A stretch of DNA of 64,000 nt, from NCBI GenBank assembly GCA_964304625.1, contig OZ199840.1, positions 10,354,001 to 10,418,000 on the forward strand. The letters run 5' to 3'. The notes beneath the pieces were generated by a model, which saw only the letters and a list, made by a program, of their open reading frames with translations, had not been told where the DNA came from and did no database searches. Position numbers and translations under genes: made by a program. This DNA comes from Kudoa neothunni. Lineage: Eukaryota; Cnidaria. Positions 25,057-38,400 of the stretch are shown one piece after another (position 1 is the first letter of the stretch; each line of letters starts with the position of its first letter).

Positions 25057-27844
25057 TAATTGATATAATTATTCATAATTTATTTCTTTTTCTGTGTTTT
25101 AAATGGAATTTTATTCACTTAATTATATTATTTTCTCTCAGAGTTATTAATTTTCGTTATAATAAAATAATATTTTTGATATTTATCCAATTAAAGATTG
25201 ATTTTTTAAATAAGTCTACATTCAAATATATGATTTATATTATTTACGTGGTTTTAAATGGTTTAATTTTGATAACCAATTAATTTGTACATTAGATGTG
25301 TGTACTTTTCGATAAACCTCTGAATGCACGCATCAATCCTTTTTATGGGAAAACGTCGGTTCCAATAGATTTTTGTAAAAATTAGCGTCGAAAATCACAC
25401 GCTCTACATATAATATGTAATATGGAGACAACTTGGTGAAAATAAATACCAACTCATTAAAACTCAAACAAATTCTGAGATGTTGTTTTACCAGATTTAT
25501 TTAAACACTAAGTATCATTTCAAAAAGACCTAAAATTTCTGTAGATATCAAAGAGGGAAATATATTGACATAGTTTGTACATTATTATCTTTAATAATTT
25601 GATATACTTGAACTCATCTGAAAGCATAATCATGTTTATTCCGAAAACGATATTTGAATGATGTTCTGGGGCTAATGTCAAGAATTCATCAGAAATTAAT
25701 TTATATTCGACTCACAAAGTATATTCGTTTGCAACTAACAGTGTAAGATTATGTGAGTTGCCAATCTTAAATACAAATCATGTCTACAAGAATATCCGCA
25801 TTGTATAATCATTTATAGAAGAATTATGCAGAATTAAAAAAAAAGGATGCGGGTCACACTGATCCTTCGTAAGACGAGTAGGGTCAAAACGTCCTCAGAT
25901 GATTTTATATCCATTATAACTTTTTTTGTGTTCAAGCTAACGTCTAATAATTTTATTATTCCTTTATATTATACATGTATATAATATAATTCAAATTTCT
26001 CTATTTTGAATAATTTTACCAATATAATTTTAAAATTTTATATTAATTTTGATCTATTTAAAAATAAGTTAAAAATAATTTTACTGAATTGTAACTCGAA
26101 AATACGCATTCTAAAATACTAAATGGCGTTCTTTGAACCAATTTAATTATTCTAATGCATAATTTTGTAGATTCCAATAAAAACAGTTAAATACAGTTCG
26201 TCATATTTTAAAAATTTAAGTTAATTTAAAAAATTTAAAACAAAAATTATTGTCATTATTTATAATTAATTATATAACATATCTACTTTATTGAAAAAAA
26301 ATATATAAAAAACTCAATCGGGTGTACATATTCGTATTTTTAGTATATCAAGTCATTGTTTTTAAATCTGTCTCAACAAAAATTTTCAATGTATTTTAAA
26401 GATAACGGGAAATTTTTACTTTTTTATGATACATGTGAATAGGGTTTTTTGTAATTTTCATTTTTCCTGTAATTTGTTAATAATGACTGATAAAAATTAT
26501 TTTGGTCCCTTTTACTTTATGAATAATTATAATTAACAGTTTTTATGCAATACATAATATTTAGTCCAAAAACAAAAAAAATCGGCGTTAAAAGCGGAAA
26601 ATAATAGTTATTAAAAAAAAAAAATTTTTGTCTAAAAAATATTTGAACAGAGTGATTTTTTGGTTTAAATATTAAAAGGTTTTGCATCTTGTATTATTTT
26701 ATAAAAAAATTAAATTCAAATAGTCAGTATCTATTTTTAAAATTAAATGGAATGGAATTTAATGTGGTTTTAAAAATAAATTTACCATTTTCACGTTATA
26801 TTTAAGTATAAAAATTACAAATACAATATTTAACTTGTTACAAATTCCCTATACAATTAGATGAATAAAAGTTAGCCAAATCATAAAATTAATAGATATA
26901 TATATATATATGTATATATAATATATGGATAATTATCATAAAATAATTATATATTTTTTTATTATTTAAAAATTTACATATTTATATTTTATATTATTGT
27001 TGTGAAATTCTATAATATTTGTATTTTTATTAAATCTGGAATCGTAAATAAATGATAGATAATAGATAATGCAATGATAAATCAATTGACTTTTAGTCAC
27101 ATTATTAAGGAACTTTTCAAAATAATTTCTATCTAAATTTTGAATGAAATGTTGTAAGAAATATATTATATAAACAAAGGAAAATCAATATTCCAATTAA
27201 ATAGGGTTTTAAAAAATGCGTGAAATCGGTTACTTACCTTACTGTAATATTTGTATAATAACTATAACTATAAATCAACTCTTATACCTCTCAGCATCTT
27301 CAAATCAATACGTAAATTTATAGCAAAATACTCAGCTATACATCATTCACTCTTAATTTTATATACTTATTATTGAACACCGCTATACTCCATACTAGTG
27401 AATTGATGAAATTACACATTTTTAAAATCGAAAAAAATAAACTCTTATTAAAAAAGACAAAAATATTCCGATAATAAGTTGAATGAAATAAAAACATTTA
27501 TTTCCATCAGGAGAGAAAGTCCGGTAATGGTTCAATGTATTTATAGTTGAGTATCATAGCAACGCCTTCGGGAAGATTGTATTGGAAATAGGTCAATAGA
27601 ACATTTGCGTTGTTTTCCGTCAAACGATAAAACTAAGCAACCCAACAATAATCAGATACAAGAACGCTTAACACTATATCCAAACATACAGTAATTGACC
27701 GCCTGTATGTACGTTGTTCGTATTGAACACGAGCTTTCTTGTGAATGAAGGGGCTTTTTAATACAGTTCTTCGATGGGTGAAATAAGGAATAACACATCT
27801 AAATTTTCCAACCGAATCCAGCTAGATGCACACAATATTCAACG
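25057..27844. other. AT-rich spacer, nothing recognised
   Basis: Nearly 2.8 kb of very AT-rich sequence with only short frames. A TA dinucleotide run lies near 26,900 and a pogo-like end (aaaaaatgcgtgaaatcggt) near 27,215. Confidence 0.5.
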
Positions 27845-28508
27845 TTACATTTGTGAGGTTTGAAGGTCCAAATTTTCAATGACCATTTGCAAAAATTTCA
27901 AATAACTTTTCAGCACTTCTTCATCGTGGCCTCTAATTTCCATCTCGATAGATTCGAATAGCTTTTGTTTCTTCATAACAATTAATTATATTTGATTTTT
28001 AAAACCACAGTACTTTATTAGAATCAAATTTTGATTCCTTGATGTTTGTTAAATCATCAACATTCGTTGAAGATACATTTTCAGAATTATTCTTGGTCTC
28101 GTCTGTTGAGAATTGATTTATTAGATGTAATTCATCCCCCTTAGTTGTGAGAGAATTAATTGTTGGTTCATTTTGTAAAATTTTCATTATATCAACTGAA
28201 TTCGATTGCCAATTATTGTTTCTTCCCTTTGGATTTATGATTTGGTCTCTAAAGTTGTATATTCAAACCCCACAAAATTTAAATGTTACACTAGTGTTGG
28301 AAATTCTTCAACAATTTTTCCATTCGAAAAATGACATTTCCATGTGAATCCATAGGTGATATCTTCTGAATTTAAGAAAAAATTTATCTTTTTATTTATT
28401 AATTCTATAATTACTGGATATTTTATAATTATAATTTTTTGCATATTTATGCACCAATTCACTAATGTTTCTTCTTTGATTTATCAGTGGCATTTTAAAA
28501 ATATTCAT
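27845..28508 (-). CDS. Gene G: small coiled-coil-ended protein (176 aa)
   Basis: Four minus-strand exons, 28508-28415, 28365-28290, 28248-28014 and 27970-27845, joined by introns of 49, 41 and 43 nt. They sum to 531 nt, exactly 177 codons with stop, starting at ATG and keeping consistent phase (1, 2, 0). The N-terminal half is compact and aromatic (KDITYGFTWKCHFSNGKIV). The middle is polar and Asn/Ser/Thr/Asp-rich. The C-terminal 40 residues (FESIEMEIRGHDEEVLKSYL and onward) look like a coiled coil. There is no signal peptide or membrane segment, so it is probably cytoplasmic. I do not recognise the family; small axonemal or cytoskeletal proteins have comparable layouts, but this is only a guess. 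Confidence 0.7.
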
Positions 28509-29143
28509 TTTGAATTCTCAGTTAAATTAGTCGAATCGAAACGTATTTGATTTTGGAATGCAAACTGGCGTTTTAACAACGTTGCTATAGTAACCAATGA
28601 GTGTGCGTGCGCATCTACGCATATTTAAATTTAATTTAAAAGCCCAACAATAATAATATATTTATAATATAATTAAACGATATTGAGATAAATTATGAAA
28701 TGTATTAAAATATAATACTAAATATAGCTGTCGATTAACATGTAATGTTCGAATAATTAAATGTAAGTCAATTTTAATCTGAGTAGACTTATGTTTATAT
28801 TTAAACTTTTTCTATATATGATTTAAATAAATGTATATATATTAGTTTTCTTAAATTTTATATTAATTTAACAATATTCATTATACGAAAATTTATATTG
28901 GTATATTTGTGAATGTAGATTATTTAGATAAAAAAATTGATTTTTTTTATTTATGTCAATTTTGTTAAACAGTTGTGATTGCATCATCTAAAAAAACATA
29001 TATATACACACACAAAAGATCTGATATTTGATTAACAATGTTATTCTTAATTTGGTGAATTGAATTAAACAGTTGTTAAATAAACGCCATAAAAATATTC
29101 AATAGTATCACCAAGTAGCCAATAGCTACTCTCTATCCATGTA
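28509..29143. other. Spacer between gene G and the SLC36-like gene
   Basis: AT-rich. The two genes are divergently transcribed from this segment, so it should contain both promoters; no motif is obvious. Confidence 0.5.
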
Positions 29144-31017
29144 ATGAAAGCGACGTATGAAAGTCCAGAGATAAAGTCAAATTCGCCTGAAAATGACTCG
29201 CCCACTCCAAGGTATATTGGAAACAATGTGTTCTGAGTGAATCTAATAACATTATTTCCAATCTAGCTCAAAGGACTATGAATATGTTGATGGGTCGGCT
29301 AATTTAAAGTATCCCCTGTTATTTTTCAATTTAAAATCATATCTAATCAAGCAAATCACAAGTAATATTTCACCTATTCAAGGGATGTATTGGGACTGGT
29401 ATACTTGGAATACCCTTCGCTATTAAAAGTGCTGGAATTTTGGTGAGATATCGTTATATATATATATATATATGGACGAATGAATGAATGAAATTATTTA
29501 TTTATTTGTTTATATTTAAGTTTGGTCCATTTTGTCTTGGTTTAATATCTCTGATGACAGTTTATTGTATGCATTTGATTATTCTCTGCAAAAGACATAT
29601 TCAAAAAAAGTATTTGTTATTTGACATCTCAAACATTACTCAGCTATATTTTATACGAAATATAGGAATGAATTGGACTCGATCGATTTCGCTATGACCG
29701 TGGTTTATAGCTGTGAAGAATATTTTCCTTCTCACAGAAATACTATTGAGTATTTACATAATATTCGTTTTGTTTACTATTATCGTCTGTCTGTCTGTCT
29801 GTGAATGATTTGGATCGTTCTAAATGGTCAAATTAGGGCGATTACCGATCTCCTCCTTATAATTACCCAAACTGGCTTTCTGTGTGTTTACGTAGCATTT
29901 ATCACCGCATCCATAATGATGGTATTTTTGTTTTGGCGCGTTCGCACACTCACCAGCATTATTCTTTAGTATCACCCATCGTGCAACGAAATTTATATCA
30001 TTATAATTTTGTATTTTTTATTGTGCACCATTTGTGTCACAAGTAACCTACGAATCATTGGTTTGTTTTCGGCGACCTCAAGTGTTTTCCTAGTATTTTT
30101 TTATTATCTACTGTCACAATTGAACAAATAATGTAATCTATTCAGCTCATAATTTGAAAATGTAGATAACTGCCCTTGGAATGGTTTATTATGAGTTGAT
30201 ATTGAATTATCATGGGGTTTCGCAGTTGCCGCTCATAACGCACCCTGAATCTTGGCCTGTCTTCTTTGGTATTACTATTTTTGCCTTTGAAGGAATAGCT
30301 GTGGTACTTTTATATGTGGTAGGTTCGAATCTAATCCACCAACAAACATAGGTACCCCCTATTGAAGATGAAATGAAAGATAAAACCTATTTTTTCCTCT
30401 GCTTGGACTCCACTATGGCATTTGTGTTCGTTCTGTATACATTATGCGGTTTCCTTGGCTATGCGGTTTATGGAGAAAAAATAATGGGGAGTGTGACACT
30501 CAACCTCGACAAAGGATCGTAAAACTTATTTAAACTCATTTTTGTAGTGTCCTTGCTTAAAAAATATCCATTCACAGATTTTACACCAAGATCATCTCCT
30601 ATATGTATATTGTGGCAATATTTCTGAGCTATCCCATTCAATTTTACGTCCCTATGAAAATCGCCTCCAAACATCTCACCAACGATGATAATCCGTTTCG
30701 ACAAATCACACTCAATTCGATTCGTTATGGACTCATTTTTATGACTTGTATGATTGCTAAAGACGCTTGAGTTTCTGATTCCTTTTTTATTAGGCTTGGC
30801 GGCCGTACTTATTCCAAAAATCGAAATTTTGATATCATTATTCGGCTCGTTTGCCGCGTCTGTTGTTTCTCTTATCCTACCGCCCGTTGTCTATATGATG
30901 TGTTTCTGTAAAAGAGGCATCTCCACAATCAGTTGTTTTATCAATGTAATTATTATTTTATTCGGTATTCTCGGTTGTGTTCTTGGCACCTACACCTCCC
31001 TCAAAACCATCCTCTAA
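29144..31017 (+). CDS. SLC36-like proton-coupled amino-acid transporter (440 or 441 aa)
   Basis: Eleven exons: 29144-29211, 29267-29308, 29352-29442, 29521-29609, 29666-29788, 29837-29921, 29970-30083, 30166-30315 (or 30318), 30352-30518, 30578-30747, 30794-31017. The joined frame is intact. Family signatures in order: HLFKGCIGTGILGIPFAIK (TM1), LISLMTVYCMHLI (TM2), LLLIITQTGFLCVYVAF (TM3), the pre-TM7 motif HPESWPVFFGITIFAFEGIA, CGFLGYAVYGEKIMGSVTLN, SYPIQFYVP, and LPPVVYMM near the end. About 11 membrane helices are expected, acting at the plasma or lysosomal membrane to move small neutral amino acids with protons. The N-terminus is a short hydrophilic tail. The donor of exon 5 lies in a TCTG tetranucleotide run, so its exact base is uncertain. 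Intron 8 could start at 30316 or 30319. SLC36 is favoured over SLC38 by the KG.IGTGILG.P motif. Confidence 0.9.
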
Positions 31018-31431
31018 TTTAACATCCTCTTATACAAATTGTAGTCATATTTTGATTCATTTTGTGATATAAATTTTATTTGATTGTTTTCTTGATGCGC
31101 TGAATAATAATTATATCAAGCCATTTATGATTCAAATGGTTCGAACTCAGATATAGAAATTTTATCAATCTCTTAATCAATTGATTTAACACAAGCGAGA
31201 AATTCCCATATTGGTCCCTCCATCAAGATTATTTTGATTTGAATAATCTTAGTAAACTTCGAATGATCCAGTATTTCACGATTAAATTGCAAGTTTGCCG
31301 CTAAATCTCTATTTTCTTCTCTTACTGTAGATGAAATTTAAAAATATTAAAAATGATATTAAGGAAATTATTATTTCCTCGCATGAAGTAATTTATCTGA
31401 TAATTTTGAAAAGTTAAATAAATTTTCGTAA
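31018..31431. other. Spacer, nothing recognised
   Basis: AT-rich 3' flank of the SLC36-like gene. Confidence 0.5.
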
Positions 31432-32720
31432 ATGGGTCAAACAAACAGAGAAATAGTTAAAGCTGATAAGACATATGAATGTACTATTAGCAGAATAATT
31501 AAAAAGTATTATTCAACTGGGAGTTGTGCTCGAATCAAGAAAGGTGGTAATCGACGATCAAAGTTGATAGACGACCATATCGGTCATCTAAAAAAATTAA
31601 TCATCGATGACTGTACGATATCACTTAGAGCTATTTGTGAAAAATTTATTTACACGTTGCATCTAAACAGCATACAAATAAAACAATAGGCGTTTTTGAT
31701 TAATCTCTGAGTTATATTTTTGTGGTATCTCAAGTTAGGAATAGCGCTGAAAATATCTGAAAAAGATGGGTAAAGGCCAACATTTAAAACGGTTCCATAA
31801 TTAATATCGAGTTTTGCGCATTATGCAAAAAATCAATGAAACCATTTATTGGCTCCATTTTAAACATAAATTCATTTATATAATGAAAGTAAGGTTTTTC
31901 TATGTTTCATTCTTGAACTCTTCATTGATTTAATTAAATTACTACAACTGATAATTATAAATTTCTCGTCAACAGCCCTCTTTATCCTTGGCATTGTCAA
32001 ATTGACTGTGCAATGTCGAATCAAGACGGGGTTTTCGAACCTTGGAATTGCTACGCAATACAAAATTACTTCGCCATACTAAGCAATTTCATATTAATTT
32101 TTTTATTCATAAATATTTTTACATATATTTTACGAGATAATAATGTAATTATTACTTAACAGTATCCAAATTTATAATCAATTAAAAAATCATCGAGATA
32201 TTGAGTTACTACGCGATACCGAGTAACGTAATATCGAGGCACGACTGTAGGACTGTAGATACGTAGTGGAACTATTGAGGCTTAAAGAAGAATATGAAGA
32301 AATACTATTCTTGGATGAGTCCGAAAAAATTATGTAAATTTAATATAGAGCACGGACGTGTGAACACATTAGTTTTTAAAAGTTTTATTTTGGATCTTAA
32401 AGATTTTCGTCAAAAACAATATGTCAAAGGCCCTCATAATGATGGATTATGTTTCTTTCCATAAATCGACAATTATCCAATATTTTACATCGGTGGCGGA
32501 TCAAACCATTTTATTCTTGCCTCCATACTCACTATTCTTAAATCCTACTGAGAATTTATTCAATCACTGAGAGTCTATCGTCCGTCTGTCAAATCCAAAA
32601 ATAAAAATGGATTGGAACAATGTATGATTGATGTAAATGAGAGAATTGCTGTGGATAATTTAAAAAATTATTACAAGAATTCCAAAAAATACAATTCAAA
32701 GTGTCTTAGATCTAAAATAA
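31432..32720 (+). pseudogene. Tc1/mariner-type transposase remnant
   Basis: The N-terminal helix-turn-helix survives from ATG at 31,432 (GQTNREIVKADKT...ISRIIKKYYSTGSCARIKKGG), as in Tc1-like transposases. The first catalytic Asp block ILFLDESEK is near 32,300-32,325. The second half reads DYVSFHKSTIIQYF...LFLPPYSLFLNPTENLF at 32,440-32,565, the DDE/D region with the PPYSP.LNPIE motif (here LFLNPTE). About 550 bp between the parts (31,690-32,240) is unrelated AT-rich sequence ending in cgaggcacgactgta, which may be a later insertion. Stops make it inactive. Confidence 0.75.
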
Positions 32721-32845
32721 TTCAAAACTAATTTAAATAATATTATTATAATTAAAAGATTCATTTTTTATATGCTTGCAATTTGTTCGTAAAATACTCT
32801 ACATTAATTATTTAATCTTCTAAGTAACACATAATTAGGCATCTT

Positions 32846-34764
32846 CCGAGTAACAACGGGTGAGAAAAGACCCCAAAAATTTTTTGCATATTTCACATTC
32901 TTAGATTATTTACTAACTAAAAGTGAAATAAAATTTTAAAATTTGTAGGTTTTCCATATTATTTTCACGTTTTAAATTTATCTGCGCATGTGCGTATATA
33001 CATATTGTCTATATAAGGGCGATTGTCGAAATTTAAAACTACTGTTTTTATAATTCTCCTAAAATCCTCATAAAATGTAAAAAAAACCCATTAAACTATA
33101 TTTTTTTTGTTCAAAAAAATAAATTTTTCTATTTTTATAATGCAAAATTTAGCAAACTAAATTTAAAACAGTGAACTACACAGGCGTTCATTTCATTAAG
33201 TAATTTCCATTTTTTGTCATTATTTAAGAGGAAATAAGTTGAGTTTGAAAACTATTTTATATATAGAAAATAACTGAACAACTGTAATAAACTAAAATAT
33301 TCTTGTGAACAAACTAATTAAAATCCATGTTATGAATAACTATAAAGAACAATCTTTGCAACATGAACATTTACAGAGATCACATGTGATGATTTTTTTA
33401 TCATTGTCTTGGCGACACCAAATACATCTATATTCAATATTTTCCAGCAGAATGTCGAGTATTTATGGAATCTGTATGCTCTATTATCTGTGAAATTTTG
33501 TTCTTCCTTTTATTTAATGGTTCAGATAATTCAAAAGCGACTTTTTTCAAAAAGTCTCTTCTTTTAATATTTGGTCCGTTAAATATCTCCTTGTAAACTA
33601 CAAACGCATTTACAAGTGAGATATCAATCACACTGTAAAACACAACTAACGGCCATCTTCTGGTGAATCGTCTCACTGAAGCCGATGCCAATATTATACT
33701 GTAGAATAACATCTGGCTTATGAGGAAACATTCTAGAAAGTTTTGTGTTATGGTCGGATGTATACAATAGGAGGATTTTCTTATTTTCTTTGGAGTGAAC
33801 GATACCAACATTGTCTTTCGGTTAAAAACAAATTTTGATCCATTCACTGGGGTTCTTCTATTAAGGAGGAGGAATGGTGGTATATCTCGTTTGTTCTTAC
33901 GAATTGTACCAATTAGATTTTCAGTTAATTTGAGAGCAATATTCTTACCAATATATGCATCCATATTTAATACATATGAAGTTTGTGGATCTACTAGTAA
34001 AAAAAATTTTAACCCGTATTTCGCGGGTTTATTCTTCATATATTGTCTGAAGGAGCAGTTACCCCTAAAGGATACCTACGGTTCAGCAAGACACACATCA
34101 AACCCTGGATTATAACTTTTTCTAGCAATATTTACCAAATAATTTTCTCTGCTCTCTTGTATTTGTGTCGTCAAAATGGATAGCCATGTATAAGATATAG
34201 CCAATGAACAATGTATTTCATCGCATTCAATGTTTTCCCATTTATTCCCCATAATGATTATTCCCATATTGGTTGGCAAATTCAATGATTTATTTCACTA
34301 TTTCCAAGGGGGAAAATGGTGAAAACATCCATCGATACTAGAAATTCTTTGAGTGGCGTGTGAAGTCACATCTTGTTTAAAATTTACCATGTTTTCCTCT
34401 ATCTTTTTTCTTGGTTTCACGAAGCTCCACAAATTATTTTTATCAACGAGGGAATCGGCATATTCGCTAATCATGGATTCATCTCCAACGTGTTTATTAT
34501 CAGACTCCCTCGTATATATCAAATCCAATGTATCGAGGTCAGACTCATTGATTCTACCATCGCTACTTGCTAAAAAATATTCCATCGCCACTAAAACAAT
34601 GTTTCGCGTGTGTGCGCTTTGATGGGTTTTAAGTATTTGTCATTTTTTCAGCATGAAGCTATTGTTCAATTTAAGTTTCCTTTCATTACTGGAATTATTG
34701 AATTGTATAGTATTGAAATTTCAAAAAAAAATCATGGCTTTATTTCACCCCAATTGTTACTCGG
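32846..34764 (-). mobile_element. Decayed piggyBac-like transposon 2
   Basis: Inverted ends: CCGAGTAACAACGGGTGAG at 32,846 and TCACCCCAATTGTTACTCGG at 34,745-34,764. Minus-strand transposase pieces: acidic N-terminus at 34,591-34,298; a diverged piece at 34,285-34,076; the DDE body at 34,039-33,434 (KNKPAKYGLKFFLLVD, RRWPLVVFYSVIDISLVNAF); and, after a stop, the Cys-rich zinc-binding tail RCIWC...CDLCKCSCCKDC ending at 33,340. An internal deletion separates the N-terminal and DDE parts. TTAA target sites are not clear at the ends. It belongs to a different subfamily from the element at 6,880. Confidence 0.8.
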
Positions 34765-34904
34765 GGTGTGATTTTTCAAATCCTCGCCACGTTTATTTAT
34801 AATTTTATAAAAAATGTTTTGTAATAGATAATTTGAGTTAAACAAACATACCTAAAATCTTATTATTGAAGACTTTCTGTATGTAGAGAAAACTGGAGTG
34901 TAAT

Positions 34905-35530
34905 TTCTTCTGGGGTCATTTTTCACCCCAAGTGAATTTTTCCATCTATATTATAGTGAATTAATTGAACATAACTCCTCTCCAGTTTTTGTAATCTTTT
35001 ACCTTTATAAAATCTTTCAGAAAAATGAATTGAAATTTTTTTTTCCATATACCAAAAAAGTTAACGTAAAAACACCTCCCAAATAAAATTGGAGTAGAAA
35101 TATATCTGACATTTTTCTTTCATAAAACTGTTTAAAATATTGATAAATGTCATTTTTAAAAATTTACGGAATTTCTATCCAGTAAATAATGAATAAATAA
35201 CGAAACATCGTACATGCCATGCCAGCCCGCATGCGCAACATCGATGTAGGCATGTCGTTCTCTCCTGAATACAACGATAGCTCCATATTATCTCATTCTT
35301 TTTATACCAGTTATTCAAAATACGATGACTTCATTAGTTTGCTTAGTTCTGCGTTGTAAAAATCATCAAAAAAACAAATGATATAATTATTCTACAGTTT
35401 GAAAAGTTTTGTTTTTTGTGTTTTTCCGCGCAGTTTTACACGGCGTTACTTAAAATAAGATAAATTAATTGGCAGCTATTATGAAACTTGAATTAAATAT
35501 TAAAACTAAAAAGCACGAAAATACACCTAT
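34905..35530 (+). repeat. Dispersed repeat, copy 2
   Basis: Partner of 2,390-3,117 in the opposite orientation (see that entry). It abuts the right end of the piggyBac-like element, so the repeat may be a relative of its flank or terminus. Confidence 0.7.
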
Positions 35531-35764
35531 CAATACAATCATCCACCAAAGAAATGTAACAACATAAATTTATGCGCATGCGAATATATAATATAACTTT
35601 AATAATTGGTCATTTATTCAGAATTTACTCAATGAATCTTCCTCATATTTTGTCAGTCGATGCTCACGTTTATCTGAAGGTTGTAAATTTTTAAGTTACT
35701 TAGAAGATTAAATTAGCTCCTATAAATATGCATATAGATTGAAAACGTTGTATTTTGTAATTGC

Positions 35765-36250
35765 TGTTATCGATTAAAATCGATTTCGTTGATTTTTATG
35801 GTCGAATTTTTTTTAAAGTTTCGATTTTTATTCTTCCGTGGAATCTTCGGTCACGTTCGTTCTTTAATTTATTAATGGAAGATGTAGAATGCGCAGGGAA
35901 GTTGATAGTTTTTTGACAGAATTAATTAAGTTGGAGAGTTCGATAAAAAATATCGTTTGTTAATGTTGCAAAATAAAAGGTTTATTGCGACAGAATAGAG
36001 TTAACTAGCACGTTTAATAAAAAAACATTTCTACGCATATATCTTTTGAAATTATATAAAAAGACGAATAGAGTCGAAGTATTCAATACTTTAAAAACTT
36101 CCGTTAGGTTTGACTTCTAGTACTTATCTTCGATCGAGGTTGAACGATGCTTTACTTAAATTCGGCGTAAAGAATCGCAAGTAGGACGAAACTGCCATCC
36201 GATCATTAATATATGCTATCAATCTTATGTTTAAATAGTAAATCAATTAT
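35765..36250 (+). pseudogene. hAT remnant 3 (5' fragment)
   Basis: Shares with remnant 2 the start TATCGATTAAAATCGATTTCG, a following gtcgaattt tract, and the stretch tattgcgacagaatagagt (compare acaacagaatagagt at 23,498). Only the N-terminal DNA-binding part is present, full of stops. Confidence 0.5.
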
Positions 36251-37460
36251 CTGATTAACCAACTTTGAATTTAAACTGTGTTTTCTCGGATTTTTTTCTA
36301 AAATAAACGTCGGAAACGACAATGCCTAATTTACAACTGTGTGTCACGTGGTTCACACACACATGGTAACTATCGAAAATTACATTTTTTTATTATAAAA
36401 TATAAAACTTCAAGTACAATAGTTGTCTAAAAATATCCCCAAAGTTTAAAAATGAACATTGATTGCCCATCATTACCTCAATATTTGTTTTGGACATATT
36501 AATGTTTTACAATTAATATATTGAAATAATGAAATTTTATTCCTCTTTCGTAATCCGTATAATTAGCTCTCGAAAAAAATGACTATTGAAAAAGTAATTT
36601 ATAAAGATTTTTTTCTGAACATTTTTTATTTAAGAAGTTCAAAAAATTTGCTACATTGCGACTTTAAAGAATTTACGGAAAAATTTAAATGATAAAATGA
36701 TTAAAATGTTTTCTATAAATAAAGAAAATCAACCAAAAAAATTATAAACTAAAAAATAATTAGTTAATTTCATTTTCCTTTTATAAAAGTTCATAGTCAA
36801 TATATGAAGAAAGGTAGAGAGAGGATAAGTTATAATATGATGTGTAAAACTTATTTAGATGATTGAGCCATATAATTATATAATTTAGAAAATGAAACAT
36901 TATTAAAAAAGTATGTAATGCGTAAACTTAACTCAAGAGTCAATACGTGGGCAATAACTTAAGTTTTCATTGGTTTTTGCTAATTTAACGGAAATTCCAC
37001 GTGCAACGACTAGTTGTATTTAGGGATTAAGTAGCAAATGTAGACTTTATCATAATTAGTTGGATCTTTGTTGAAGGTATTCTTTTATTTAATAATGAAC
37101 AATCACCTAAAAATAATATAACAAAACGACGCGTAAAAGAGTGTTTTTTAAATTTTAAATTCCACTTTAATATTCTACCTAATCTCGAATTCAATTTCTC
37201 TGATCTTAGTAAATGTTTACTGATCTAAATCTTACCAATTTCAAAAATTACTATTTATTCTTTATTAATTTAATATATTTATTATAAACAAGGCAAAACT
37301 ATGATTAACTCTCCCGGAACCATGTGGAGTTATTTGTGACCACAGTTTTGGTAACTGTTTATTTTTATTAACTTAAACTTTTTATTTTAGATTAATGTGT
37401 ATTGTTTAGAAATAAAAAATTTAAAATAAATTATAGGATTTTACGGGTTAAAAATTTTGT
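36251..37460. other. Spacer with a solo TTAA-CTCTCCCGG end
   Basis: AT-rich. TTAACTCTCCCGGAACCATG near 37,302 resembles the end at 37,461 and may be a neighbouring partial piggyBac-like copy. Confidence 0.4.
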
Positions 37461-38400
37461 TTAACCCCTCCGGGACCAACTCATTTGAAAACTCGTGTGT
37501 GCCCAAACTAATTAAATTACATTAAACTCGTATGATTAAAAGTCAAAATAATAATGAACTGATTAATGATATAATAATTATGTAATTTCTTGATTGTCAA
37601 TAAAAATCTAAATTTTTGTGATTTGGTAGTTCACGAAGGTTACATTTGAATGAGCACATTATAAACTTTGAAGTGTGCATATATTGTTAATACATGCAAA
37701 ATTTAATTTTCTATTAAAACTAAAGACATTATAGAATCAATAATTAGAAAGTAAATGAGGCATAATATTACACAACACTTGGACGTTTTATCGGTAACAC
37801 TCCTCTGCCACATGACGGTGAAGCACTGATCTTAAGATTAAGAAGTTTAACATATCTTTTAAATTAAACAAATTTTTTTGTTTTTAAGTGTACTTTTTTG
37901 TTCAAAATTAAATATCCATTTATATCAAGGGCTATAAATAGTCGTGACCCAAATCAAATGATCAGAAAAACATTGAACCGTTATCGACATGCTCATGTAA
38001 ATAATCAGTACCACCTGATGATTGGTCATCGCATTTCTCAATGTCATAACACATGCATCCATACTTTCCAAGTCTGATTCAGACATGTTATATTCAGATA
38101 TTTCCTCAACCGCAAAATAATCACCAATGTAATCTTCATCACTATTTTAATTATTTTTTTCGTTATTTTCATTCACATGTAATGTTTAAACGAAATATAT
38201 TTTTTAATATTTAACTAAAATTGCTATTTATAAAATAAATAATTGAGGTTAAGAACATTTATAATTACATGCAATCGAAATATTGTGTTTTATGCGTATT
38301 ATAAAAATTTTAACATCAACAAAAGCCGATTTTTAGATTTGTGATCAAAAAGACGTATCTTAGGGTCTCGACAGACCCTGCTTGGCCCAGTAAAGGTTAA
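37461..38400 (-). mobile_element. Piggybac-like element remnant 3 (about 940 bp)
   Basis: Starts TTAACCCCTCCGGGACCAAC and ends GGCCCAGTAAAGGTTAA, with TTAA at both edges and partly matching inverted ends. Inside the right end is a palindrome, GGGTCTCGACAGACCC. The minus-strand segment about 38,160-37,930 codes an acidic stretch (DEDYIGDYFAVEEISEYN...SESDLESMD), typical of a piggyBac transposase N-terminus. The catalytic part is missing. Confidence 0.6.

Noticed and set aside
31690-32240. A complete second element inserted in the Tc1-like remnant
   Set aside because: Only one plausible end (cgaggcacgactgta) is visible; no inverted partner or target duplication was found, so it is not listed separately.
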